DNA of 64,000 nt from Faecalimonas sp. (lineage in GTDB: Bacteria; Bacillota; Clostridia; Lachnospirales; Lachnospiraceae), in contig JARICA010000009.1 of NCBI GenBank assembly GCA_029264305.1, positions 62,001 through 126,000 of the forward strand, written 5' to 3'. Position 1 is the first letter of the stretch. Each line of letters begins with the position of its first letter. The notes under the pieces were generated by a model that saw nothing but the letters and a program-made list of their open reading frames with translations, made no database searches and was not told where the DNA came from. Position numbers and translations under genes: made by a program. Below are positions 33,934 through 42,353 of the stretch, piece by piece.

Positions 33934-34903
33934 AGAACTCTTACTATCTTACAAGAAATATGCAGAAACTTCGGAACTGCCAAGTGATGTTGGACGCATT
34001 GTGGAACTACAACGTGGAAGTGCAACCGTTTTGAATGCCCAAGGGCAGTTTACTGCACACTTAGCCTCACACCTTATTGAAAGCGAATTGCAATTGGCTG
34101 TTGGAGATTGGTGCAAAATTAGTCGGGATGCTGAAAATATGAGGATAAACGAATGCTTGCCGCGGAAAAGTAGTTTATCTAGAAAAGTTTCTGGAACACA
34201 ATTGCGAAAGCAAATGATTGCATCTAATATTGATCTTTTATGCATTTGCTTATCAATGCGAGGAACCATTCGCCCAAGTGTCATAGGGCGATACATATTT
34301 GTACTATCAGGAAATTATCGACAGTTATTGCTATTTACACAAAAAGACTTGTGTCCGAATGCAGACGAAAAATTGAAAGAAATTCGCTGTGCGTTCCCGC
34401 ATATACAAATGGCTACTATTTCAGCAGTTCACGATGATATTGATGAATTATACTCCTACTTTAAGCCAGGAGAAACTCTTGCATTAGTAGGACCGTCAGG
34501 CGTTGGCAAATCGACTCTGATTAACTGTTTCGTGGATAATGAACAACAGGCAACCTCGCATTTTAGTCTAAAAAGCAACAAAGGACGTCATACAACTACT
34601 TCACGATCCATGCACTATTGTAATGAATCTCAAATCTGGATTATCGATACTCCTGGTATGCGAGAGTTGGGGATTTGGGACATGAACCAAGAAAATTCGG
34701 CATTTGGAATGATTTATCGATTGGCAGAAGAATGCAAATTTTCAAATTGCACACATACAGTAGAACCGTACTGTCGAATACAGGCGGCACTTTATACGGG
34801 GGAAATTACCCAGGAAGAATACAAACAATTTATTAAACTAGAGCATGAAAGAAAAAGAATTAGAAAAGTACAGCAATGCCGTTCACGTAAGAACAAAAAA
34901 TGA
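33926..34903 (+). CDS. RsgA-like circularly permuted GTPase (accessory paralogue)
   Basis: 325 residues. N-terminal OB fold, then a circularly permuted GTPase: G1 GPSGVGKS near 189-196, G3 DTPGMRELG near 246, and the C-terminal zinc site Cys270, Cys275, His277, Cys283. RsgA releases RbfA and checks the decoding centre during 30S assembly. The G4 motif, normally (N/T)KxD, reads TQKD, so the lysine is missing. It begins inside the MFS gene with AAGGAG upstream, giving translational coupling. The context points to a ribosome-related partner of the exporter rather than the housekeeping RsgA, which usually sits beside prkC. Confidence 0.85.
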   Translation: MNEELLLSYKKYAETSELPSDVGRIVELQRGSATVLNAQGQFTAHLASHLIESELQLAVGDWCKISRDAENMRINECLPRKSSLSRKVSGTQLRKQMIASNIDLLCICLSMRGTIRPSVIGRYIFVLSGNYRQLLLFTQKDLCPNADEKLKEIRCAFPHIQMATISAVHDDIDELYSYFKPGETLALVGPSGVGKSTLINCFVDNEQQATSHFSLKSNKGRHTTTSRSMHYCNESQIWIIDTPGMRELGIWDMNQENSAFGMIYRLAEECKFSNCTHTVEPYCRIQAALYTGEITQEEYKQFIKLEHERKRIRKVQQCRSRKNKK

Positions 34904-34998
34904 GATGATACTATTGTCTATTCCACTGGAATTTTTAATATAGACGTGACTTCAATTAAAAAGGGGACGTACCTCTGTTGCTCTCATCGTAGTTGTAC

Positions 34999-35027
34999 TT
35001 GTCCATTCTAAAAATTTTCAGTATAAT
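34999..35027 (+). promoter_or_regulatory. Promoter of the PH-domain pseudogene region
   Basis: TTGTCC (34999-35004), 17-base spacer, TATAAT (35022-35027). Confidence 0.6.
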
Positions 35028-35057
35028 ATATTCACACATACTGTGGGAAAGAATAGG

Positions 35058-35477
35058 ATGGACAAAAAAGTGTATAAAAGTAATGTAGGCTTAATGTATT
35101 TTCTTGTGTCACTTATTATTGCGGCGATATTAATTGGTTCATTTCTATATACACGTGACAATGGAAATGTGATTGTGACTTCTATAGCATTTATAGTTGC
35201 TGCAGCAATACATTATTTTGTATTAATATATCCTGTAATTATTACGAAGTATGTCCTTGAAACAGATAGATTAGTCATTCATTGTGGTATATATAAGAAT
35301 GAGATTGCGTTTCATGATATTTAGAGGTGGTATTATAAGAAGTCTTTTGGAAGATATCCAGCATTAAGCGAAAAAATGGTATTCATCAAGTATAAGGATT
35401 GCAGCATGACAAATTTAGTTGGGATATTACCTAAAAATCGAGATGAACTTATTCGGGAAATACAAAAGAAAATCTAA
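35058..35477 (+). pseudogene. PH-domain membrane protein interrupted by an in-frame TAG
   Basis: The reading frame from ATG 35058 encodes two membrane helices and the start of a bacterial PH-like domain (LVIHCGIYKNEIAFHDI), then meets TAG at 35322-35324. The same frame continues without shift to TAA 35475-35477 and encodes the rest of the domain, ending in GILPKNRDELIREIQKKI, as expected for YyaB-like PH proteins. One base change would restore a ~139-residue protein. It is therefore a recent pseudogene, or is read through. Function of the family is unknown. Confidence 0.75.
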
Positions 35478-35489
35478 TAGAGGTAATTT

Positions 35490-36008
35490 ATGAAAGTATA
35501 TACTAGCAAAGAAGAGTTGAAAGATGAAATTCAGAAAACCTATACTAAGTTTATTGCTGAGTTTGATAATATCCCAGAAGATATGAAAGATCTTCGTGCA
35601 GAAGAGATTGATCGCACCCCGGCAGAGAATTTAGCGTACCAAGTAGGATGGACTACTCTTGTTCTCAAGTGGGAGCAGGATGAAAGAAATGGTCTAGAAG
35701 TAAAAACGCCTTCAGATCAGTTTAAATGGAATCAGCTCAGAGAATTGTATCAATGGTTTACAGATACTTATGCTAAATTATCTCTCCAGGAACTTAGGAC
35801 AACACTAGACATGAATATTCAAAAGATTTACGAGATGATTGATTCTATGTCTGACAAAGATATTTTTCTTCCACACAGACGAAAGTGGGCAGATGATGCT
35901 ACTAAATCTGCTGTTTGGGAGGTTTATAAATTTATTCATGTCAACACAGTGGCTCCCTTCGGTACTTTTCGAACAAAGATTAGAAAGTGGAAGAAGTTCA
36001 TGATGTAA
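35490..36008 (+). CDS. ClbS/DfsB family four-helix protein
   Basis: 172 residues, all-helical, DinB-like. The opening KVYTSKEELKDEIQKTY, the PAENLAYQVGWTTLVLKWE block and the C-terminal HVNTVAPFGTFRTKIRKWKK match the ClbS/DfsB family. ClbS protects colibactin producers by opening the toxin's cyclopropane warhead; DfsB-like relatives are common in Firmicutes and mostly unstudied. No colibactin-like genes lie nearby, so a detoxification role is an inference. AGAGG stands seven bases before the ATG. It follows the PH pseudogene by 12 bases. Confidence 0.82.
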   Translation: MKVYTSKEELKDEIQKTYTKFIAEFDNIPEDMKDLRAEEIDRTPAENLAYQVGWTTLVLKWEQDERNGLEVKTPSDQFKWNQLRELYQWFTDTYAKLSLQELRTTLDMNIQKIYEMIDSMSDKDIFLPHRRKWADDATKSAVWEVYKFIHVNTVAPFGTFRTKIRKWKKFMM

Positions 36009-36113
36009 AGTAGTATTGATATTGATGGATCTACTGCTGATATTACTAATAATGGAGATATTTTTGGATAAAATTTATTATTTTATAAAAATAAAGCTAA
36101 GGGGTGAAGATGA

Positions 36114-36410
36114 TTGTACGAACATGTAGAACAGATGTCAAATTTAATGGCAAACCGTAGAAAATTGATAGAAAATATGGAAGCACTATTAAATGAATTG
36201 GATTTACAACAAAAAGACTTTGAAATTCTTAATGAATATTTCGGAAGTGAACAGAGGATGCAGGACATTGAAGAGGATGAAAAAGGCAATATTCCAACAT
36301 CACTAAATAGAGGGGCGTTATCAGAAGATGAACTTTATGATGTTATTTGTGACAATCGTGATTTAATGATACATATGATGGAAATAGCTTTGAAAGGTTT
36401 AAAGGCATAA
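36114..36410 (+). CDS. DUF4298 domain protein
   Basis: 98 residues, mostly helical and acidic. The start is TTG 36114, about eight bases after AGGGGTG. The EILNEYFGSEQRMQDIEEDEKG block and the YDVICDNRDLMIHMMEIA ending are typical of the small DUF4298 family of Firmicutes. No enzymatic motif, membrane segment or signal is seen. Function unknown. Confidence 0.75.
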   Translation: MYEHVEQMSNLMANRRKLIENMEALLNELDLQQKDFEILNEYFGSEQRMQDIEEDEKGNIPTSLNRGALSEDELYDVICDNRDLMIHMMEIALKGLKA

Positions 36411-36484
36411 AGAGAATAAAGGGTAAAAGAACACTTATCTTTAAAAAATGCACATATTTTTAAGTGAAGAAGTAGGATTGTTTG

Positions 36485-36515
36485 TTGAATTATTTTTTAA
36501 TATATGTGTTATAAT
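36485..36515 (+). promoter_or_regulatory. Probable promoter of the bL25 gene
   Basis: TATAAT at 36510-36515 is clear. The best -35 is TTGAAT (36485-36490) with a long 19-base spacer. The following 85-base leader can close on TTAACA (36538-36543) with TGTTAA (36572-36577). Confidence 0.45.
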
Positions 36516-36603
36516 AATTGTAGAACAAAATAACTACTTAACAGACCAACGAAAGCAAAGTCCGCTAAGCATGTTAAATAATGATTTTTGGAGGAAAAGA
36601 TAT

Positions 36604-37164
36604 ATGAATACTTTAAAAGTTGAAAAAAGAAACATGCAGACAAAAACTAAAAAACTGAGAAGAGAAGGATTTGTTACTGGAAATGTATTTGGCAAAGAGT
36701 TAAAAAATTCTATTCCAATTCAGATGGGCAAACATGATGCAGAAGAATTATTGAAAAATTGTCAAAAAGGAAGCCAAGTTATTATGGAGTTGGAAGGTGA
36801 AAAGAGGAATGTTTTAATCAAGGAAATTGATATTGACTCCATGAAACATCAGATTCTTGAAATTGATTTTCAGATGCTTGTAAAAGGGGAACAGGTACAT
36901 TCTGTAGCAGAGATTGTTTTGCTAAATCATGATAAAGTTGTCAATGGAATTGTTGAATTGGATCTACCAGAAATCGCTTATGTAGCAACTCCTGAGGCAT
37001 TGGTAGAAAAAATTGAAATTGATTTGGAAAAGATGAGAGTGGGGGATGAGATTCTAGTTAAGGATCTTCCGATTGCATCAAATAAAAAGATTACTTTAAA
37101 AACAAACTTGAACGAGTCTGTTGTAAGAATCGTAGAGCCACATACTGTTGTAAGCAATGAATAG
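36604..37164 (+). CDS. 50S ribosomal protein bL25 (Ctc family)
   Basis: ATG 36604 is chosen, eight bases after GGAGG; the longer frame opens far upstream in AT-rich sequence. 186 residues: the N-terminal L25 5S-rRNA-binding domain (LKVEKRNMQTKTKKLRREGFVTG, then EIDFQMLVKG) and the C-terminal TL5/Ctc beta domain (ATPEALVEKIEIDLEKMRVGDEI). Ctc-type L25 binds 5S rRNA and in Bacillus is a general stress protein. It has its own promoter and terminator. No pth gene, its usual partner, is adjacent. Confidence 0.88.
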   Translation: MNTLKVEKRNMQTKTKKLRREGFVTGNVFGKELKNSIPIQMGKHDAEELLKNCQKGSQVIMELEGEKRNVLIKEIDIDSMKHQILEIDFQMLVKGEQVHSVAEIVLLNHDKVVNGIVELDLPEIAYVATPEALVEKIEIDLEKMRVGDEILVKDLPIASNKKITLKTNLNESVVRIVEPHTVVSNE

Positions 37165-37191
37165 GTGTAAAGATATAAGAACATAACAAAA

Positions 37192-37223
37192 AACGGTAGA
37201 GGAAGATTTTCTCTACCGTTTTT
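37192..37223 (+). terminator. Terminator of the bL25 gene
   Basis: Ten-pair perfect stem (37192-37201 with 37211-37220), nine-base loop, T-run. Confidence 0.88.
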
Positions 37224-37285
37224 GAGTGTATATGATATAATTTTGTTAGATAAAAAAGTTTTTCAGAAAATTAGAAAGAGTGGAA

Positions 37286-37666
37286 ATGTTTATGAAACGA
37301 GAGTTGGGAATTGCTAGATGTGGTCTTGCGTGTTGTTTATGCTCGGAAAATGTGGAATGTAATGGATGTGGTTCAAATGGTTGCCCAGACAATGAGTATT
37401 GTGAGAATAAAAAATGTTCGATTTCAAAAGAGCTGACACATTGCTATAAATGTGAAGAGGATTGCAAAAAAGGACTATTGAAAAAAATCAAACCATATAC
37501 ATTTACTTTATTTGCTAAAAAATATGGAGAGGAAAAATTATTAGACTGTTTAGAGAAGAATGAAGAAAAGGGAGTTGTATATCATCGTGATGGAATAAAT
37601 GGAGATTATGATGAATTTGATGATGTAGAAAAGTTGATGGAATTTATTCTAACTGGAGTACGATAA
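37286..37666 (+). CDS. DUF3795 cysteine-rich protein
   Basis: 126 residues from ATG 37286; GTG 37280 and ATG 37292 are alternatives. Ten or more cysteines crowd residues 10-60 (CGLACCLC, CNGCGSNGC, CENKKC, CYKCEEDC), the pattern of DUF3795, thought to bind zinc or another metal. The C-terminal half is helical and acidic. No function is established for the family. It stands alone between bL25 and an HTH gene. Confidence 0.78.
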   Translation: MFMKRELGIARCGLACCLCSENVECNGCGSNGCPDNEYCENKKCSISKELTHCYKCEEDCKKGLLKKIKPYTFTLFAKKYGEEKLLDCLEKNEEKGVVYHRDGINGDYDEFDDVEKLMEFILTGVR

Positions 37667-37753
37667 GTACTGATGAAATAAATATAGGAGTTATGATTTA
37701 AAAAAGGGAAAAATTGCCAAGGGTCTATGTATGATTGGATAATTGTTATTATG

Positions 37754-37770
37754 CGTTGCTTGTAGCAACG
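37754..37770 (+). promoter_or_regulatory. Palindrome upstream of the HTH regulator gene
   Basis: CGTTGCT, three bases, AGCAACG: a perfect 7-base inverted repeat, 48 bases before the HTH start. It may be an operator for self-control; no T-run follows it. Confidence 0.4.
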
Positions 37771-37817
37771 GGGAGGTTATCATATCATGTAGGTACGAAA
37801 AGAAAGGGGTGCATGTT

Positions 37818-38330
37818 ATGTTAAATGAAAATATCAAAGCAATTAGAAAGTCAAAAGGACTTTCGCAAGAAGAACTTGCAATTAAGCTCAATGTAGTTCG
37901 TCAAACGATTTCGAAATGGGAAACGGGGTTGTCGGTGCCTGATTCTGATATGTTGCTTTCTATATCAGAAATATTGGAAACACCTGTTAGTACGCTGTTG
38001 GGAGAAACTATTGTAGAAAATACGGTGGATGATTTAAAAGTAATTTCTGAAAAGCTAGAGATTATTAATTTGCAGTTGGCACAAAAGAAAGTAGTAAAAC
38101 AAAAGATATTACATTGGTTTTTTATTTCAATATGTGCAATTGTAGCAACTATTTTTGCTATTACAATTGTATTAAATAGTCCGTATTTAAATTGGAACTA
38201 TAATGATATCGAAACAGCCATAATCGGTGTTGGTTTTCATACGTTTGAATGGGTGTTTGTTAGAGTGGCCCCATTTGTTTTGATTGGTGGGATTGTTGGT
38301 TTCTTTTTGACAAAAGAAAAAAGAAGATAA
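37818..38330 (+). CDS. XRE-family HTH regulator with C-terminal membrane helices
   Basis: ATG 37818 follows AGGGGTG. 170 residues: an N-terminal XRE helix-turn-helix (NIKAIRKSKGLSQEELAIKL, then VVRQTISKWETGLSVP), a short helical linker, and two membrane helices (about 100-122 and 143-163). Membrane-anchored XRE proteins of this size are common in Firmicutes; their signals and targets are mostly unknown. A palindrome stands upstream. It is the last gene before spo0A. Confidence 0.85.
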   Translation: MLNENIKAIRKSKGLSQEELAIKLNVVRQTISKWETGLSVPDSDMLLSISEILETPVSTLLGETIVENTVDDLKVISEKLEIINLQLAQKKVVKQKILHWFFISICAIVATIFAITIVLNSPYLNWNYNDIETAIIGVGFHTFEWVFVRVAPFVLIGGIVGFFLTKEKRR

Positions 38331-38349
38331 TTAAAAAAATATTTTTAAG

Positions 38350-38388
38350 CAGATGATGTAATGGAATAAAATTATATCATCTGTTTTT
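38350..38388 (+). terminator. Terminator after the HTH gene
   Basis: Thirteen-pair stem (38350-38362 with 38371-38383, one wobble), then TTTTT. It ends the island before the spo0A promoter. Confidence 0.85.
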
Positions 38389-38420
38389 ATATGATGAGAA
38401 ATGTAAAATAAGGAGGAAAA

Positions 38421-38438
38421 TGTCGAAATCGTCCGACA
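38421..38438 (+). promoter_or_regulatory. Facing 0A boxes upstream of spo0A
   Basis: TGTCGAA (38421-38427) is a perfect 0A box. TCCGACA (38432-38438) reads TGTCGGA on the other strand, one mismatch from it. They stand just upstream of the -35, suitable for Spo0A autoregulation. Confidence 0.65.
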
Positions 38439-38446
38439 ATATTTTC

Positions 38447-38475
38447 TTGTATCTGCAAAATGAGTCGGATATAAT
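38447..38475 (+). promoter_or_regulatory. Sigma-A type promoter of spo0A
   Basis: TTGTAT (38447-38452), 17-base spacer, TATAAT (38470-38475). No convincing sigma-H element was found. Confidence 0.65.
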
Positions 38476-38518
38476 GTGCGGGTAGTTAGAGGGTCATAAA
38501 AATAGGAGGTTTCGATTT

Positions 38519-39307
38519 ATGGGAAACTTAAATGTAGCAATTGCTGACGATAATGAGAGAATTTTGGAACTTTTAGATGAAATTATAAGTACAGATAATG
38601 AGCTTACTGTTGTTGGAAAAGCAAACAATGGGGAAGATATGTGTCAAATTATTAAAAATAAAGAACCGGATGTAGTGTTATTAGATTTGATTATGCCTAA
38701 AATGGATGGAATTAGCGTACTGGAGAAAATAAATACAGATGTGAGTATAAAGAAGAAACCAGATTTTATTGTAGTTACAGCAGTAGGACAAGAAAGAATT
38801 ACAGAAGATGCGTTCAGGAAAGGCGCTAACTATTATATTATGAAACCGTTTAATAATGAAATGATTATTAATCGAATAAAGAGTACTGCAGGAAGACAAA
38901 TAAAGACGGGTAAACAACAGGTATTATCTGTTTCACAACCACAAATTTTGCCAGAAGAACGATTGGAGGAGTGTGTAACGGATATGCTCCATGAAATTGG
39001 AATTCCTGCTCATATTAAAGGATATCACTATTTACGCGATTCTATTATTATGGCGGTAGAGGATATGGATGTATTAAATGCAATTACAAAGATTCTGTAT
39101 CCATCAGTAGCAAAAAAACATCAGACGACAGCAAGCCGTGTGGAGAGAGCGATTCGACATGCAATTGAAGTTGCATGGGGAAGAGGAAAATTGGACACAT
39201 TAGAAGAGTTATTTGGATATACAATTAGTAACGGAAAGGGGAAACCAACAAATTCTGAGTTTATTGCGCTGATTGCAGATACAATTCAATTAAAATACAA
39301 ACACTGA
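38519..39307 (+). CDS. spo0A: Sporulation master regulator Spo0A
   Basis: 262 residues. The receiver domain has the acidic pair near residue 9 (ADDNERIL), the phosphorylated Asp in [13 protein letters not shown] near 56-60 and Lys in YIMKPFN near 108. The C-terminal effector has the signature [17 protein letters not shown] and the DNA-reading [24 protein letters not shown] lies upstream. Spo0A~P starts sporulation; facing 0A boxes in front suggest self-control. It is normally the gene after spoIVB. Confidence 0.97.
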   Translation: MGNLNVAIADDNERILELLDEIISTDNELTVVGKANNGEDMCQIIKNKEPDVVLLDLIMPKMDGISVLEKINTDVSIKKKPDFIVVTAVGQERITEDAFRKGANYYIMKPFNNEMIINRIKSTAGRQIKTGKQQVLSVSQPQILPEERLEECVTDMLHEIGIPAHIKGYHYLRDSIIMAVEDMDVLNAITKILYPSVAKKHQTTASRVERAIRHAIEVAWGRGKLDTLEELFGYTISNGKGKPTNSEFIALIADTIQLKYKH

Positions 39308-39375
39308 TAAATCCTTTTCATTGAGATGTAATTGCGCTATAATAGAGTTATTATATGAAAGGTGGAGAAACGAGT

Positions 39376-40812
39376 ATGAGAAAAATCTTATTTGCAGCAT
39401 CGGAATGTGTTCCGTTTATCAAGACAGGTGGATTGGCAGATGTAGTAGGAAGTTTACCAAAGTATTTCAATAAAAAAGAATATGATGTTAGGGTAATGCT
39501 ACCTAAATACATGTGTATGAAACAGGAATGGAAAGATAAGATGGAATACAAGACTCACTTTTATTTGGATTTATCCTGGAGAAAACAATATGTGGGCATT
39601 TTGGAAATGAAATTAGATGGTGTTACATTTTATTTTATTGATAATGAATACTATTTTGCAGGTTCAACACCATATGGCAATATTTATGAAGACGTAGAAA
39701 AATTTGCCTTTTTTTCTAGAGCTGTTTTAAGTGCTTTGCCATTAATTGATTTTAGACCGGATATTATTCATTGCCATGATTGGCAAACAGGGTTAATTCC
39801 TGTATATTTAGATAACTTCCGTTTTGGTGGAGAATTTTATCAAGGAATTAAGACGGTAATGACTATACATAATTTAAAATTCCAAGGAGTATGGGATAAG
39901 AAGACAATTCAGGATATTACGGGATTGCCAGATTATTATTTTACTTCTGATAAGTTAGAGGCTTATGAGGATGCCAACTACTTAAAAGGTGGTATCGTTT
40001 ATGCAGATAAGGTGACAACAGTTAGTTGTTCTTATGCAGAAGAAATTAAAACGGAATTTTATGGAGAACGGTTGGATGGCTTAATGAATGCGAGGGCAAA
40101 CTGCTTATCAGGAATTGTGAATGGAATTGACTATCAAGTCTATAATCCGAAAACAGACAAAATGATTCACAAGAGATATTCTGTAGATACTTTCAGAAGA
40201 GATAAGAAAAAGAATAAACTTGCTCTTCAAGAAGAATTAGGGTTGGAAGTAAATGAAAAGAAGATGATGATTGGAATTGTATCTCGACTTACAGATCAAA
40301 AAGGTTTTGATTTAATTGCATATATTATGGATGAATTATGTCAAGATGATATTCAACTTGTTGTTTTAGGAACGGGAGAAGAACGATACGAAAATATGTT
40401 TAGGCATTTTGCTTGGAAATATGATAAAAAAGTTTCTGCAAATATCTATTATTCAGAAGAAATGTCTCATAAAGTGTATGCTTCTTGTGATGCATTTTTG
40501 ATGCCGTCTTTATTTGAACCTTGCGGGTTGAGTCAATTGATGAGTCTTAGATATGGAACTGTTCCGATTGTGCGTGAAACAGGTGGACTTCGAGATACTG
40601 TGGAACCATATAATGAATTTGAAAAAACGGGTACAGGGTTCAGTTTTTCAAATTATAATGCGCATGAAATGTTAGGCATCATTCGTTATGCGGAAAAGAT
40701 TTATTATGAAAGAAAACGAGAATGGAATAAAATTGCTGAACGTGGAATGAGAAAAGATTTTTCTTGGAAAAATTCTGCTAAACAATATGAAAAACTATAC
40801 GAAGAAATGTAA
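39376..40812 (+). CDS. glgA: Glycogen synthase
   Basis: ATG 39376 is preferred to 39355 because AAAGGTGGAG lies between them. 478 residues, GT5 family GT-B fold. The N-terminal ADP-glucose site FIKTGGLADVVGSLPK is near 15-30; the C-terminal half has SRLTDQKGFDL and PSLFEPCGLSQL. It extends alpha-1,4-glucan from ADP-glucose. No glgB, glgC or glgD is adjacent. A TATAAT stands at 39338-39343 with only a weak -35. Confidence 0.95.
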   Translation: MRKILFAASECVPFIKTGGLADVVGSLPKYFNKKEYDVRVMLPKYMCMKQEWKDKMEYKTHFYLDLSWRKQYVGILEMKLDGVTFYFIDNEYYFAGSTPYGNIYEDVEKFAFFSRAVLSALPLIDFRPDIIHCHDWQTGLIPVYLDNFRFGGEFYQGIKTVMTIHNLKFQGVWDKKTIQDITGLPDYYFTSDKLEAYEDANYLKGGIVYADKVTTVSCSYAEEIKTEFYGERLDGLMNARANCLSGIVNGIDYQVYNPKTDKMIHKRYSVDTFRRDKKKNKLALQEELGLEVNEKKMMIGIVSRLTDQKGFDLIAYIMDELCQDDIQLVVLGTGEERYENMFRHFAWKYDKKVSANIYYSEEMSHKVYASCDAFLMPSLFEPCGLSQLMSLRYGTVPIVRETGGLRDTVEPYNEFEKTGTGFSFSNYNAHEMLGIIRYAEKIYYERKREWNKIAERGMRKDFSWKNSAKQYEKLYEEM

Positions 40813-40830
40813 TTGACAAAGGAGTAGAAC

Positions 40831-41697
40831 ATGAAGATTATCGACAGATTAAAGGAAGACAGAATAAATATTTCTTTTGAGGTCTTTCCGCCTAAGACAG
40901 AAGCAGGATTTGATAGTGTGGTAAATGCAGTAAATGAGATGGCAGTGCTAAAACCAGCTTTTATTAGTGTGACTTATGGTGCTGGTGGTGGCACTAGTAG
41001 CAATACAGTTCACATTGCCTCTCATATTAAACATGATTTGCAGGTGGAAAGTTTAGCACATTTAACATGTGCTTCTTCAACTAAGGAAGAGGTGCAACAA
41101 GTTATTTCTACATTAAAGGAAAATGGCATTGAAAACATATTAGCACTTCGAGGAGATATTCCAAATGAAACAACATTTCCTACTATAAGTCGATATCAAT
41201 ATGCATGTGAACTTATTCAAGAGATAAAAGCAAATGGTGATTTTTGTATTGGAGCAGCTTGTTATCCAGAAGGTCATGTGGAAAATGAACACAAAAAAGA
41301 TGATATAAGGTATTTGAAAGAGAAGGTGGATAGTGGTGTAGACTTTCTTACAACTCAAATGTTTTTTGATAATAGTATTCTTTATAATTTTTTATATAGA
41401 ATTCGCGAGCAAGATATTACAGTTCCAGTATTACCTGGAATTATGCCAGTGACAAATGGTAAACAGATGAAGCGTATTTGTGCATTATCAGGGACAGTGT
41501 TGCCACAACGTTTTAAGGCGATTGTAGATAGATTTGGAGATGATCCAAAGGCGATGCAACAAGCCGGAATTGCCTATGCAACTGATCAAATTATTGATTT
41601 GATTGCCAATGGTATTGAAAATATTCATATTTACTCCATGAATAAACCAGAAGTTGCAAAGGCAATTATGTCGAATTTGAAAGAAATTATAAAGTAG
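40831..41697 (+). CDS. metF: Methylenetetrahydrofolate reductase
   Basis: 288 residues, TIM-barrel FAD enzyme. Conserved ISFEVFPPKTEAG at the start, VTYGAGGGT, HLTCASSTKEE, ILALRGDIP and a C-terminal HIYSMN. It makes 5-methyl-THF for the methionine synthase encoded two genes downstream; the three genes form an operon with gaps of 8 and 3 bases. In acetogens a MetF partner MetV would be expected; none is seen here. Confidence 0.95.
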   Translation: MKIIDRLKEDRINISFEVFPPKTEAGFDSVVNAVNEMAVLKPAFISVTYGAGGGTSSNTVHIASHIKHDLQVESLAHLTCASSTKEEVQQVISTLKENGIENILALRGDIPNETTFPTISRYQYACELIQEIKANGDFCIGAACYPEGHVENEHKKDDIRYLKEKVDSGVDFLTTQMFFDNSILYNFLYRIREQDITVPVLPGIMPVTNGKQMKRICALSGTVLPQRFKAIVDRFGDDPKAMQQAGIAYATDQIIDLIANGIENIHIYSMNKPEVAKAIMSNLKEIIK

Positions 41698-41705
41698 GAG
41701 AAAGT

Positions 41706-42350
41706 ATGGAGAAACGAATAAAAGAAGCAATTCGTTATCTTGGTTTTGGTAAGAATACGGTAGATGACCGTACATTTGCTCTTGTTATAAATTCTTTCAA
41801 AGAATTGGAAGAGGTGGCAGATGAACGAGTTATATATCGTATTTTTTCATTGAAGTCAGAAGCGGCGAATCAGATAACAATTGGAAATATGGTAATAAAT
41901 AGTGCCGCATTAAGCAAAAACTTAAAAGGATGTCAGGAAGTTATTCTTTTTGGGGCAACATTAGGTACGGGTGTGGATATGTTAATGAAACGTCGAGCAA
42001 TTACAGATATGGCGAGTGTGGTTGTTTTGCAAGCGTGTGCAGCAGCGATATTAGAAGAGTTTTGTGATAAATGTGTCGGTGCGATTTCTGAGGAATTAAA
42101 AAAGAGTGAATTATATTTGCGTCCACGATTTAGTCCTGGATATGGAGACTTTTCTATTTCACATCAAGGAGAAATTTTAAATATGTTGGATTCATCCAAG
42201 AAAATTGGACTTACTATGACAAAGGGAGGTATGTTGACACCAATAAAATCCATTACGGCTGTAATAGGAATAAGTGATAAAAACATATTCTGCCATCGAG
42301 AAGGGTGTGAACTATGTGAAAAAACAGATTGCGATTATAGAAGGGGATAG
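41706..42350 (+). CDS. Methionine synthase reactivation domain, separate protein
   Basis: 214 residues corresponding to the C-terminal AdoMet-binding activation domain of MetH. The signature RPRFSPGYGDFSI (about 139-151) matches the R-x-x-x-GY motif of that domain. The C-terminus has a cysteine cluster (CHREGCELCEKTDC) of unknown purpose. In this organism the activation module is cut off from the rest of MetH and encoded in trans, three bases before it. It should re-methylate oxidised cob(II)alamin with AdoMet and a reductant. Confidence 0.88.
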   Translation: MEKRIKEAIRYLGFGKNTVDDRTFALVINSFKELEEVADERVIYRIFSLKSEAANQITIGNMVINSAALSKNLKGCQEVILFGATLGTGVDMLMKRRAITDMASVVVLQACAAAILEEFCDKCVGAISEELKKSELYLRPRFSPGYGDFSISHQGEILNMLDSSKKIGLTMTKGGMLTPIKSITAVIGISDKNIFCHREGCELCEKTDCDYRRG

Positions 42351-42353
42351 ACA

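Noticed and set aside
36009-36071. In-frame continuation after the ClbS/DfsB stop codon
   Set aside because: The 20 further codons are open by chance; the ClbS family normally ends at the stop codon and no homology was recognised.
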